Part shown: positions 45,871 to 57,645 of the stretch, in pieces
Layout of the letters: every line of letters starts with the position of its first letter
Position numbering within the stretch: position 1 is the first letter of the stretch
Assembly (NCBI RefSeq): GCF_932274485.2
Contig: NC_065887.2
Span: 40,133,201 to 40,197,200 of the forward strand
Length of the DNA: 64,000 bases
Source of the DNA: Patella vulgata
Lineage: Eukaryota; Mollusca; Gastropoda; Patellidae
Reading direction: 5' to 3'
Program-made: the position numbers and the translations under genes
Notes under the pieces: model-generated
Databases searched by the model: none
What the model saw: the letters and a program-made list of their open reading frames with translations, nothing else
What the model was told of the DNA's origin: nothing

Positions 45871-47864
45871 AAATCTACTAATAAATAAATACCATATATG
45901 GAATAAATTACTATTCAGTATTTTCTTAAAGATGATGATAAAGTTACTATAATTATTTTTTTTATATATGTTTTTAAATATTAATATTAGTAATAAATGA
46001 AATATGCATCCTTTTGTCATACCTCCTTCATCTAAGTTATAATAAAAACAGTAATTAATCAACTTATTAATTAAAGGTACTAATTAGTGAACAGTACTAA
46101 TTAAAATAGTTAATTAATTCACTGTAGGGTACTAATTCACAGTACTAGTTAATGCATGGTATTAATTAATTAACGGCATTAATTACAAAACACAAACAAT
46201 ATTGTAACTAAGGCAACAATATAACAATTAATTTCAAAAGCAGGACCAAAGAAAGACAAATACCTCAAAGAGAATGTGCTTGTTTTTAAATTGAAATTTA
46301 AAAAGATCAAACTAAAAATGAAAGAACAGGAAATGGATTAAAGGTTTTTGTATTTCTATTTTTAAGATTTTCCATTTTCATACCATCATTACCACACTTC
46401 GGCAACAAAATAATTAGCTTAGTTTTTATTTTTCTACTTAAGCTGAGGAATGCTGTTATTTTAGTATGCTATGCCATTTAGAATCCTTGAAGCCATAAAT
46501 ACACGACATACACAACGTCAAGGAATTACAACATAAATTTGAAAAAAGTATAATTATGATGTCAACTAATTTCATATAAATGTGCATGCACAGTACAAAA
46601 TTGGTGAAAAAGATTTTAGAAAGGTCAGACTCTGAAATCAAGCACCAATTTATCGCTTTATATAACTAGAAATCATGAGACAGAGTATGGACAAAGATAA
46701 ATTTCATCATACCCTGGTGGCCATACAAGACCTTTTTCCCTGCACGGAGTTACATTGGATCAAATTTATTCATTTCATTTCATCTCAACAAACATCAATA
46801 AAATATATATAGCACTATACATGTATTCTAAATAATCTTCCATTAAATTCATTCTATGTAATCAATATGGTGTCTGAACAGTACACAAGATAAACATCGT
46901 GGGTTTACGTAGCTCCACAATAATTCAGATATATTGAAATACCTATCATGGAGATTTTTAAAAAGATATCTATTTTATTTCATAATTCTCAAAATATAAT
47001 AATGTAAGTATTTAATTTGTCAGTCGAAAAATATAGTGCAATTTATTTCAAATGGATTTCCTGTTTTTGTACAATTATTATAAAATAAAATAAATTTGGG
47101 AATGGAGAAATTGGAGCAGATTGTGGCAAGAGAAACAGAAGAAAATATTTCAATAAATAACATTATTATAAAGGACAACACCCATTTAAGATAATAGACT
47201 TTCTCTAAATAAAGGAAACATGTTGTATGATGGAAAGTTTATTACTAAAGATAGGGGTGTAAATTGTGGATTACACAAGAAAATAGCACTACAAAAGCTA
47301 TATTAAATGAATTTGAAAATAGAAATCAAGACAAAACACTGTTTATACAGCCCAACAAAATCATCCTCAATCAAGTGTACAATTTACTTTATTATTCTTT
47401 TTTGATAACCAAAGCTACCATTTCCTTTTTCTTTTATCAAGACGCATATTAACTACAACACTCAATGTACATGCACTACCATATAAATGATAATCTCTTT
47501 TATATCAGAAACAGAACCATAACAAATAAACTTTCCATTATGTGACAATCTAGTCTACTTTCTCCCTTAACTGAAACATATCAAACACTCCATATAGAAC
47601 ACACCATGATAATCTAGACTACAATTTCTCTAACTGTAGCATATTATGAAATAATCAATGTTAACACTCCGCGTATATATTTTTTTAAACGCTCACTGGT
47701 CCTTTCATTTTTCTCCTCAATAAATACATTTAAATATAAATAGACATTATCAAATAAATTATGCTTTGCTTTGGTACGCCAACCTAACATAGGTATCAAA
47801 TCAACAATCGTCATGTTCATCTCCATTATTTACATCATCTGGACAAGCTCTCATAATTCAGTAT
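45871..47864. other. Unannotated AT-rich DNA
   Basis: Very AT-rich. An irregular TTAATTAATT-rich tandem region lies at 46,060-46,190. No coding signal. 40,205-40,560, 41,423-41,795, 42,105-42,794, 43,281-43,884, 44,069-44,639 and 44,926-45,486 likewise show no gene. Confidence 0.5.
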
Positions 47865-48275
47865 TCAAACCAATGAAAACACAGTATCGTTAAAAATAAA
47901 TTAGCTTCAGACTAATGAAAACACAATATCCTCAAAAATATGTTAGCTTCTAACCAATGAAAACACAGTATCCTCAAAACACATTAGCTTCTAATCAATG
48001 AAAACACAGTATCCTCAAAAATATGTTAGCTTCTAACCAATGAAAACACAGTATCCTCAAAACACATTAGCTTCTAATCAATGAAAACACAGTATCCTCA
48101 AAAATACATTAGCTTCTAACCAATAAAAACACAGTATCCTCAAAAATACATTAGCTTCTAACCAATGAAAACACAGTATCCTCAAAACACAGTAGCTTCT
48201 AACCAATGAAAACACAGTATTCTCAAAAATATATTAGCTTCTAACCAATGAAAACACAGTATCCTCAAAAACACC
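47865..48275 (+). repeat. 41-42-bp minisatellite with CCAAT motif
   Basis: Ten units of CCAATGAAAACACAGTATCC-TCAAAAATACATTAGCTTCTAA; a worn eleventh unit lies at about 48,315. 41- and 42-bp forms partly alternate (units 3 and 5 share one form, 4 and 6 another), hinting at a two-unit higher-order repeat. Confidence 0.88.
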
Positions 48276-50328
48276 TTTTGTTAAACCTTTGCAACATGCC
48301 TTGTATAGATTCAAACCAAAGAAAACAAAGTATCCTTAAAAATACATTAAGTTTCATTTTTGCAACATCCAACATGCCTTATTTGTGAAAACTAGAATCC
48401 CTGAAGTTGATTGTTAAATTAAAAGCCGATATTAGAACTACTAGATATTGTAATTTAGCAATATCAAAATATGACATCTTAATCTCCAATTCACGGCAAT
48501 AAAGTTTTCATGAATATAATGAGCCAATATCTCATAAGTAGGCTATGACAGAAATAGAACCTTAGTTTTATATACTTGACTTATATAATTGCTAATTTTA
48601 GCTCTGAGCTAATTTCAAATGAATTATCTTGTATGTCCAAGATTATAGCTCTAAGTAGTAAAATAAATAATACATTGGCTATAGCAATTTAAAATTTTTT
48701 TAGAATAACTGTCATTTTGTTTTATTTGAGAATAGTATCGTCAGGGTTCTTCTTTTTCACAGAAATTTAAACTAAAATATTTTAAGAAAGCAACCTTTAC
48801 ATTGGTAAAGAGCTGAAATTTGTACCTGGATTTTAACCCACAACAAATGAAAAGGACCAAACTCTTATAATATTTGAGCTTAAGTTTTCCTTAAAAAGGC
48901 TGAAGAGTTTTACTAGGGATGTGTTCATCACTTCAAATTTCACGTTTATTGTAGTAGGCCCGTCCCTCTTTTTAAGGCACCCATAGGGGTGTCTCAAAAA
49001 TAATCATAAGCTTAAAAATGGGCAGAAATTTCAACAGATTCGATTGTTCTTTTAATATAAAAAGGAAAAAAAAAAAAAATCATCACACATAAATTCTAGC
49101 ACACACTTGACAGATGAATCTGTATCTCACACTCAAGGTTTAAATTAAAACTCATTAAATTAATTAATTAAATACTAGAATCAACAAACTTATGTAAATT
49201 ACGACCCCAACGCGATAAAAGTTTTAATGATTAACAAGCACAATCTTGACACAACATATATAATCTGACAAACGCATCCGGAAAACAAAAAAAACAAAAA
49301 AACCCGGACATATATTTAGAATAAATTAATTCTTATTCAAAAAATTCTAAAATAAGCAAAACAAAAATATGTTCATTTTCGACAATTTATCCACATTATA
49401 CAGTGTGTATATACTTATTTAAACTGTACAAATCCAATAATCATCAATTAGTCAGTTGTATTCAATCCAAGGCATGGAACTGATTTTAAACTGCTATCAA
49501 TATGCATGGCTTAAATTTAAATTATTTGACCACAACGACAATTCATTTTAATAAAAATTCTATTAAAAAAAAATTGATTTCCTTGAAAACAAACATTACA
49601 CTATAGATAATTCACTTTTAGCTGTAATACATGTACATGTCTATCGATCTCTGAGATATTTTGTTCTTGACAATCCACATTTAGCCGTAACAGATTAGTC
49701 TCCGAGAAATCTTATGCTCGATAATCAAGTTTAGCCATAATGGATCGATCTCCGAAAAATCTTATTCTCGATAATCCATGTTTAGCTGTAATGGATTTTC
49801 AACAATCAACTTTTAGCCGTAACAGATTGATCTGTGAGAAATCTGATTTTCAACATCCACGTCTAGCCGTATCTAATCGATCTCCGAGATATCTTGTTCT
49901 TGACAATCCACTTTTAGCCATAATCGATCGATCTCTAAGAAACCAGATTCAAGACAACCCATTTTTAGCTGTAGAATCTAGCTATCTGATTCTTTAGCTA
50001 TCCATATATGTACATCATCTGAAGCTAGATAGTCACATGTTTCAATACTATGTACAAACAATTCTAATCCATATATACACCAATCACTGTTAAATAAAAA
50101 CACACGCATCAACATTCTACTGCAGTAAACTCATACTTTCTGTATCAACACAAAATGCTACCATTTTATATCACTGATACCACTGGATAGATGCCGTCTT
50201 CCTTTGTAAGTGAACATTCATGGATTACCATTGGTTAACTTAAATGTCATATGACCATTAATGATTGGCTGAAACACTAGATTTTGAGTCACATGACATA
50301 GTTAGCTTGTAGGATTTGATTGGCTGCA
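48276..50328 (-). other. Probable E75 3' untranslated region and downstream DNA
   Basis: Non-coding sequence after the E75 stop. Minus-strand AATAAA hexamers occur near 48,950 and 48,720 and could end the transcript, but the true end cannot be placed. A tandem repeat (separate entry) lies at 49,620-49,990. Otherwise AT-rich with no coding signal. Confidence 0.35.
49618..49980 (+). repeat. ~54-bp minisatellite in the E75 3' flank
   Basis: About seven degenerate units containing TTAGCCGTAACAGATTGATC, TCCGAGAAATCTTATTCTCG and ACAATCCA. An 85-codon open frame here is a repeat by-product. Confidence 0.75.
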
Positions 50329-50458
50329 TTAAACAATCTCTTTTTTAATATTGAGGTTCATATGATGTATTTCTTCAGTTGTCATTTGTACTGACAGTTC
50401 GTGTTGAGATTCATCGGACTTTGTTGTAAGATTGAGTGGTACACTTTCTTGTTCTCCA
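50329..50458 (-). CDS. E75: E75 last coding exon: PLNL motif and C-terminus
   Basis: Encodes (Y)[42 protein letters not shown] and stop TAA at 50329-50331. Acceptor TTATTTCAG; the phase matches the exon ending at 51044. VPLNLTTK resembles the PxNLS/PxDLS class bound by CtBP and the MNLSKK-type end of other E75 proteins. NIKKEI fits the SUMO consensus. The peptide motifs are recognised by eye; their function is inferred. Confidence 0.85.
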
Positions 50459-53400
50459 CTGAAATAAAAGTAAAAGTAGATAACTTAAGATTGATGACAA
50501 ATACTATGTAAGTACAGAAGAGTGTCAGGTTCAAACTACTTCTCAAGTTAAATATAGGAATGGTCGTACTTGGGGCAGGGTATGAATACTCTTTCTGGAG
50601 GGTATGTCGGGAGTAGTGCTTGTCCCCACTTGTCAGGATTCAAGGACTGGTCCCTACTTGTCAGGAGTAGTGCTTGTAGGGCTGGTCCCCACTTGTCAGG
50701 ACTGAGAAAGCAAAGTGTTGCCCAGTTGTTTGGATGGGACAAAAACTGATGTCTATTCGTGCACAGATGAAACAACCTATGACAAATGCCAAACTCCATA
50801 GTATTGTACATAGAAATAAAATAATACTCTTAGTTTCAAAATGACCAACATATTATATTTTATTAAACTGCCAACAACCAAACTACAGTACACAAAACTG
50901 AACTGAAATGAAAAGTCGTTTAATGTCCTACTACACCGCACCAAACAAAATGCAAAAGGTTAAATCGACCATCTTACATCCACTTAACTAGAGTTAAAAA
51001 GATGATCCATGAGCACCCACCCGGTAAATATAAGGATACTTACTATCGAACAAGATTATTGGTGTTATTGTAGTCTTGTGTTGTGAAACATGGCTTGACG
51101 GCATTAGGCGTCATGATATGACCTTTGAACATAGACTTGTATAGTGGTAATGATTTTTGGTAGTCTGGGATAACCAGACTTGGAGAGCTTGATGAAACTG
51201 GAGTTGATATGGGCGACTGAGTTGATAAATTGGGTAAGGAATTTGGCATGTTGCCAGCTAGAGTTGATGTATGTCTTACTTTCGAATCAGATGAACTCGT
51301 TTTATTATCTTTGGCACCAATTTTCAGCAAATTTTCCATACTACCATTTTTTCGAAGTAGTTTGTCTTTTAAGTGGGAGACTGCTGCCGCATGAAACTGT
51401 TCCCGCGTTCCAACTTCTGGAACCATATTTGACATCATCTGAGAATCTTGGTGGGAATTGTTCTGTGAAAAAGAGGCCATCACTTGTGCATGCATGTTTT
51501 GTGGCGTTGATAAGAATCCTGCTGGATATTCTTTCATCATGGCTGCCGTTGGATGAGTAGTTGTGGCCATGATGGCCGCTGCCTGGTGTTGAGCTAAGAA
51601 TGATGAATGTGGATTCATCATTGGATATTGGTTCCAGGTCATTCCCGACATCGTAGGATGAACAGCTGCCTGTGTAACATTCACCTGAGTAGGAGCTTTG
51701 AGATGAGCGAGCAAATTGGGATGCGAGTCTCCGGCTGATTTTTGTTGGGGGTCTGGAGATCCTTTTTTCTGATCAAGGAATGAGTTGTCGTGGTAGGATT
51801 CTTTCTTGTCTTCGTCGTCTGCCTCCATATTTTGACTAGTATCTTGTGATTGAGCTTCGATATTTTCGCTGGAATGTGTCAGATGTTTCCGTAGTTTATC
51901 AAATTTCTTGTGGAATATTTCTGGCTGGTCGTCTGTGTCCGCTGCCTTACCTTCAGCAGCAGGAATTCCTTCGGAGGTGGCATTTCCAGAACTCTCTTTA
52001 GCAATGGCAACAGCCTTTTCGCGAGCAGCCTCCAATTCAACTTTATTGAGTACAGGAGGTATTGGGGCACCGTTGAACTGTTCATCACGAGGACTGATTC
52101 GTGATAAGACTGGTGGAGGTGGTGATACACCTATCTGTTGTTGCATCCAGTTCATATGACGTGGTGGTATAGGATGGCTATACATATTCTGCCCGTTCAC
52201 CATTCTCTAAAAAACATAACATTTCAAAAATTAAAATGGCTGCATCTTCTTTTCAAAGATTTAAATGGTATCCCTGCGTCAAAAAAATAAAAATTCTGTT
52301 TGCATTATGCGTTGACATGTTTATTGGGATAATGCTTTTTTCGTATTTTGAAAATAAAATGGCACTATCTGTGATGTGCTTCCAAAAAATAAAAATATGG
52401 ATTTTGTTTGAATTATATGTTTATTGGGATGACAATTTCATATTTACTATTTTACGTGTAAAAATATGCCAATGTTGAGAACAAACCCGTGTAATTTCTA
52501 ACAATAAAAATATAAAGAAGTTATTCCAAGATGAATCAGATCAACTCAATATTTCAACTGAAAGAGGTTTAACATCTTCAAGAAATAACCAGAATCCAAA
52601 CAGAATCAATACCATATTTTATGAAGTAAGTGCACATATTGTTTGTATAACATGAACAGATGAACAACTATTAAGTCGTTTTCAGTTTCTTATTCTACAT
52701 GTAATTATCGAATGGGGTTTAACATTTTATCAACACAATAATTTGGTATCTGGAGACTAACAACGTACAGAAGTCGTTATTTCTATGGTTACATGTGTAA
52801 TGTTAGCAGGAGAATTTTGTAAGGACAGTGGCATTTCAACCTTCTCTTAATTAGGCTCAAGGACTCCTTCACGTTTACCTTGGATTTTTTTTTATTCCAT
52901 CCGCAAGACTAGGCTAAATTTTACTCAATAACCAACAAGACATGTAAAATAAAGAAAAGAATTGAACAGTACCTTGAGATTTGCGATTTCTCCCTGTGAC
53001 CTTCTCTCAGCTTCCTGTCGTAACACATCGGGGTTGACACTAAGATATGATGGATGTCGATCAACTAACAAAGACTTTTTACGCACATGTAATCCATACG
53101 CTGCTCCAACACTTCCACGTCGCATCTCCGGCGACAAATACTGTTGGGATGAATCCTGGGACGCCCTTTCCTTTTCCTGAGCATATTTAGGTGGCAATGA
53201 AACCCGAGATGCTCGACCTTCGCTGTTGAGATGAAAACTGTAACAACGAGGCCTCATGTTCTGATAATCGTCATTTCCAAATGAACCGGATCTGGATCTT
53301 GGATGCGGAGAATTAGGTGATGAGTTAAATGAAAGCATGGAATCTGTGATTAGCGGACTGCCTCTAGCACTACCTATTCCACTCTCCGCGGATGATATGG

Positions 53401-56400
53401 GCATAAATTCACGATTACTGTTTAGGTATGGAAAGTTTTCCTCTGGAATCGGACTACTTGCTGCGCTACTGGAAATCGACGGCGGCATGCTGTCACCTCG
53501 AATTGCTGTTCGCTTTTCTAGTCTGTCACTCAATTTGTTGACCATCTTGTTGATGTATTCCCGATCCATCGTATAACGCCGACGATTTCCCTCGTCTATC
53601 GTGTGTAGTCTGGTGGGTCTAGTGAGCGTGTCTCGATCTAAGGTATGGCAACGACGTCTTGGCTGATCTGGAATCATTCCGTAGAATCCACTCATTTCCT
53701 CTCGATAGAAAGTTCCATAAGGAGTTCTGAGTACGACTTGTTGATGACTAGGATCTAGGGATCTGTTGATGTGAGCAGCGCCGTTAGAATCTAATGATGG
53801 TATGTCACTATAGGAACCAGATGTTAATGTCATGTTTGATGAAGCTTCCGACGGTGTAGGTGATGATCGTCCTGACCTACAAAATACAAAAATAATATTG
53901 GGAATAAATAAATAATGAAGACAAACATGTATAGACCAACAGACTAAACCGTTATTATAATACTAAATATATGAAATCGGCTCCAATGCTTGAAACAAAA
54001 GGTAATCTCTCGCTCCAACTCTCCTTCACTCTTGAGTTCCAATCTGGGAGAGCTGTTCATTAAAGAGCTTAACTTATCAATAACCTCTTGTCATTTCATC
54101 AGTGTGCATTTCATGGTTTTAAAGATGCATTATGTAAGAGCTAAATCTGCTTATTTTAGGTCAATTTTGTGACTTCAGATGCTATATAAATATAAATTAT
54201 CATTTAGACATTTATTCACATGACACAACCATAATCAACTATCTAGACCATTGGATGGCTTTGATATTAATTGGATTAAACCATCTGTCCCATTTAATCA
54301 ATTCATGGAAAATCATTACTTCATTTATTATTGTAGCAATGACAACCGAGACTACGGCATTTTTGTCAAAATTTCAAATATTCATAACTTCACTCAATTA
54401 AAAATAATTTGTACTTTCTTTCGTTTCAAGTATTCGATGTTTTAATAGAAGACCTATGTTTTAATAGAAGACCTTTGTTTTAATAGAAGACCTTTGTTTT
54501 AATAGAAGACCTATGTTTTAATAGGGACCTATGGTTTAATAGGGACCTATGGTTTAATAGGGACCTATGGACCTATGGTTTAATAGGGACCTATGGTTTA
54601 ATAGAAGACCTATGTTTTAATAGAAGACCTATGTTTTAATAGAAGACCTATGTTTTAATAGGGACCTATGTTTTAATAAGGGGAGGGGGCATGTTTTAAT
54701 AGGGGGGGGGGGTGCCCATATTTAATAGAAGACCTATGTTTTACTGGAGGACCTACATGTATAGTTTCCAGGTCTCCTATTAAAAAAGACCGTTTAAAAT
54801 GTTGTGTGGAATCTATTCTAAAAATTAAACGACCCTCATTATATTCCAATTATTAAATATTGATTTTTTATATTCACCAAAAAAAAACCCGAAACGATTC
54901 TTGTTTGAAGACGACATTTAACTTGGCCAACAAAACGTTTGACCTTTCACTAGGATTTATTATATTCCATCAAATGATATATTTGAGTGAAGTTGATAAT
55001 ATCGCGACCTTTTAGTAGACACTTTAATTACACTTCAAATAGCAACTAGCAGAGTGTCTAATTGTATCTTACACATCTACGTGGGTTCAAAATGATGACA
55101 ATGTTAAAAACATACCATGAAAATGGACACAAATCAAATAAATTCTTACAGCCAGTTGACACTTTAATCATGTCATTTTAAAATTAAAAAGTTCATTGCA
55201 CGGCTCTTTTTATAAGGTTTTTTTCTGAGAAATGTTTGTCATTTTGAAATTCAAACGTTTGTTGCAAGGCTGTTTTTATTGGTTTTCTTTTAGTGAGAGA
55301 GAAATGTTTATGTCATTTTGAAATTAAAAAATTGTTGCCAGGCTGTTTTTTTTTGTTTTTTTTTAAATAGTTTGATAAGAGAAACGTGATTCAACTGTTT
55401 ATTTTTGGAACTAACAAACATCTTTATTTTATTAATTTGTTTATACATAGGGTTCTTTAGGAGGTAAATACTATGCCACAACTGACTTGATGAATTATAT
55501 CCATTATAATGCAACTTTCATTTGGTGTTTGCTCAATTGCAGATCAATCAATTGAGAATATAATCAATTATCAACTAAACCTCGTGAATTCAACTTGTAA
55601 ATCTACTTGTAGCTCTGTTAGTCTAATGTATCAATTATCAACTAAACCTCATTAGTCTAATGTATCCATATCAACTAAACCTCGTTAGTCTAATGTATCC
55701 ATTTCAACTAAACCTAGTGAATTCAACTTGTAAATCTACCTGTAGCTCTGTGAGACTAATGTATCTATATCAACTAAACCTCGTGAATTCAACTTGTAAA
55801 TCTACCTGTAGCTCTGTGAGTCTAATGTATCTATATCAACTAAACCTAGTGAATTCAACTTGTAAATCTACCTGTAGCTCTGTGAGTCTAATGTATCTAT
55901 ATCAAGTAAACCTAGTGAATTCAACTTGTAAATCTACCTGTAGCTCTGTTAGTCTAATGTATCTATATCAACTAAACATGGTGAATTCAACCTACCTGTA
56001 GCTCTGTGAGTCTAATGTATCCATTTCCATTTCTTCTGTATTATTCTCATTAACAGATTCTTGAGCCATTCTAACACTGTTCTGACCTAAAGAAATAACG
56101 TGTAAAATTACTAGTCAATGGTGGACAAAAATTTAGAAATAAATCAATACAATCATCTTGCATGGATCAAGGTTCCAAAACTATAATCCTTGAAATTACA
56201 CTTCTAAAGTTGTTGATTGTTATTTCAGGTATTCTGAATTCTGTGCGAACTATAATATTGTAAAAGTTGAATCTCTAATATGAATATCAGTTCAAACATG
56301 GTTCAATTCCTTTCAGTATTTATAAAGATATGATCCAATGAAACTTGGTCACCGTTCGTCATCCAATGCAGATTATTAGTAGGAAGGATGTAATCAAGAC

Positions 56401-57606
56401 AAACCAGTATAAATTGTTTAGTAACTAAATGACAATAACACACAATTATATTGAATACATATACAATGTATATTATTGTCTTTATTGTTTCATGTATCTG
56501 GTTGTCATTCTCTTGATAAAGATAAGAGAACCCTCATCAAAATGTCACCAGAAATAAAATTTTAAGTAGAGAGAGAGAGAAATGGGGTTTAACATCCACT
56601 TCGGGACTAACATATGGTTCAATTTATTTCAATAATTCGCTTGCGCGTGCAGGGGTCTTTAGCAGTGGGAGGAAACTGGAGGACCTGGAGAAAACCCACG
56701 AGGTTGGACAGGCGACTCTACTCCCTATCAAGTAAAACCAGGGAATAAAAATCACGCCAGTTGACTCAATGACAAACTTTATTATACAACGTGCACACGC
56801 TAACCATTCGACCATCCAACCTCCAAGAACTTTTAAGTAACTTGCATTCCATAATTGTGTCAGTATATTATCTTACCAATGGATTTTTCTGAATGAAGTG
56901 TGTTTAATGTTCGGAGATCAGTTGTTTTCATGAGTAATTTTGCGAACAGCGTGCTGTCTTCTTTATGATTCACATTGATGATGTTATGGAGGGACTCAGT
57001 CAATTTATTTTGGATTTTCTCAACTTGTTCGATATTACGCAATCCAGGACGGTCTGAAAGAAAGAATAAACGAATGAGTATATTACAATCTCGTCACTGT
57101 TAACATAATAATGCTTTAAACAAATATTTTAGATATTGTTAAAATGTGGGAAAATAAATAATTTTTAATTTAACTTGATAAACTAGGAAGGGGCGACGGC
57201 AATATAATTTCAAAGTGGGCGTATAAAAACCAATATATAATGATATACGTTCTGATCTAACTGACAGACAGACAGGCAGGATAAAAACACAAACACATTA
57301 ACAGGCGTCTAGAATATTGCTGCTCCATAAAATGTCAAAGATGTCGGGATGCATAATTATCGTTTCCAAGGGAGGATATATCTCTATATCTATTATTCAT
57401 GCCCACATTATATTCAAGATATTGAAAGGTTGTCTGCCACATTTCTTCATAATAGTTTAACCTTCAAATAATTAGATATTTATCATGTCATAACCATCAT
57501 TATAAACACAGGAATCATCATTAATTTGTTACAAACATAACATGCTCAAATTAACTTAATACTGTACCATCGCAGAAGACCAATTAAAACCTATTATTAA
57601 CCAATA

Positions 57607-57645
<39 letters not shown>

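Noticed and set aside
47865-48275. CRISPR-like array
   Set aside because: Units are contiguous with no spacers, in a eukaryotic genome. It is an ordinary minisatellite.
1-50328. A new multi-gene or defence-like system
   Set aside because: No cluster of coding regions exists in this stretch. Every long frame examined is a repeat, SINE or transposon remnant.
55660-56001. 113-residue plus-strand frame [19 protein letters not shown]
   Set aside because: The repeat unit length (66) is a multiple of three, so the array stays open by chance. It lies antisense to an E75 exon edge.
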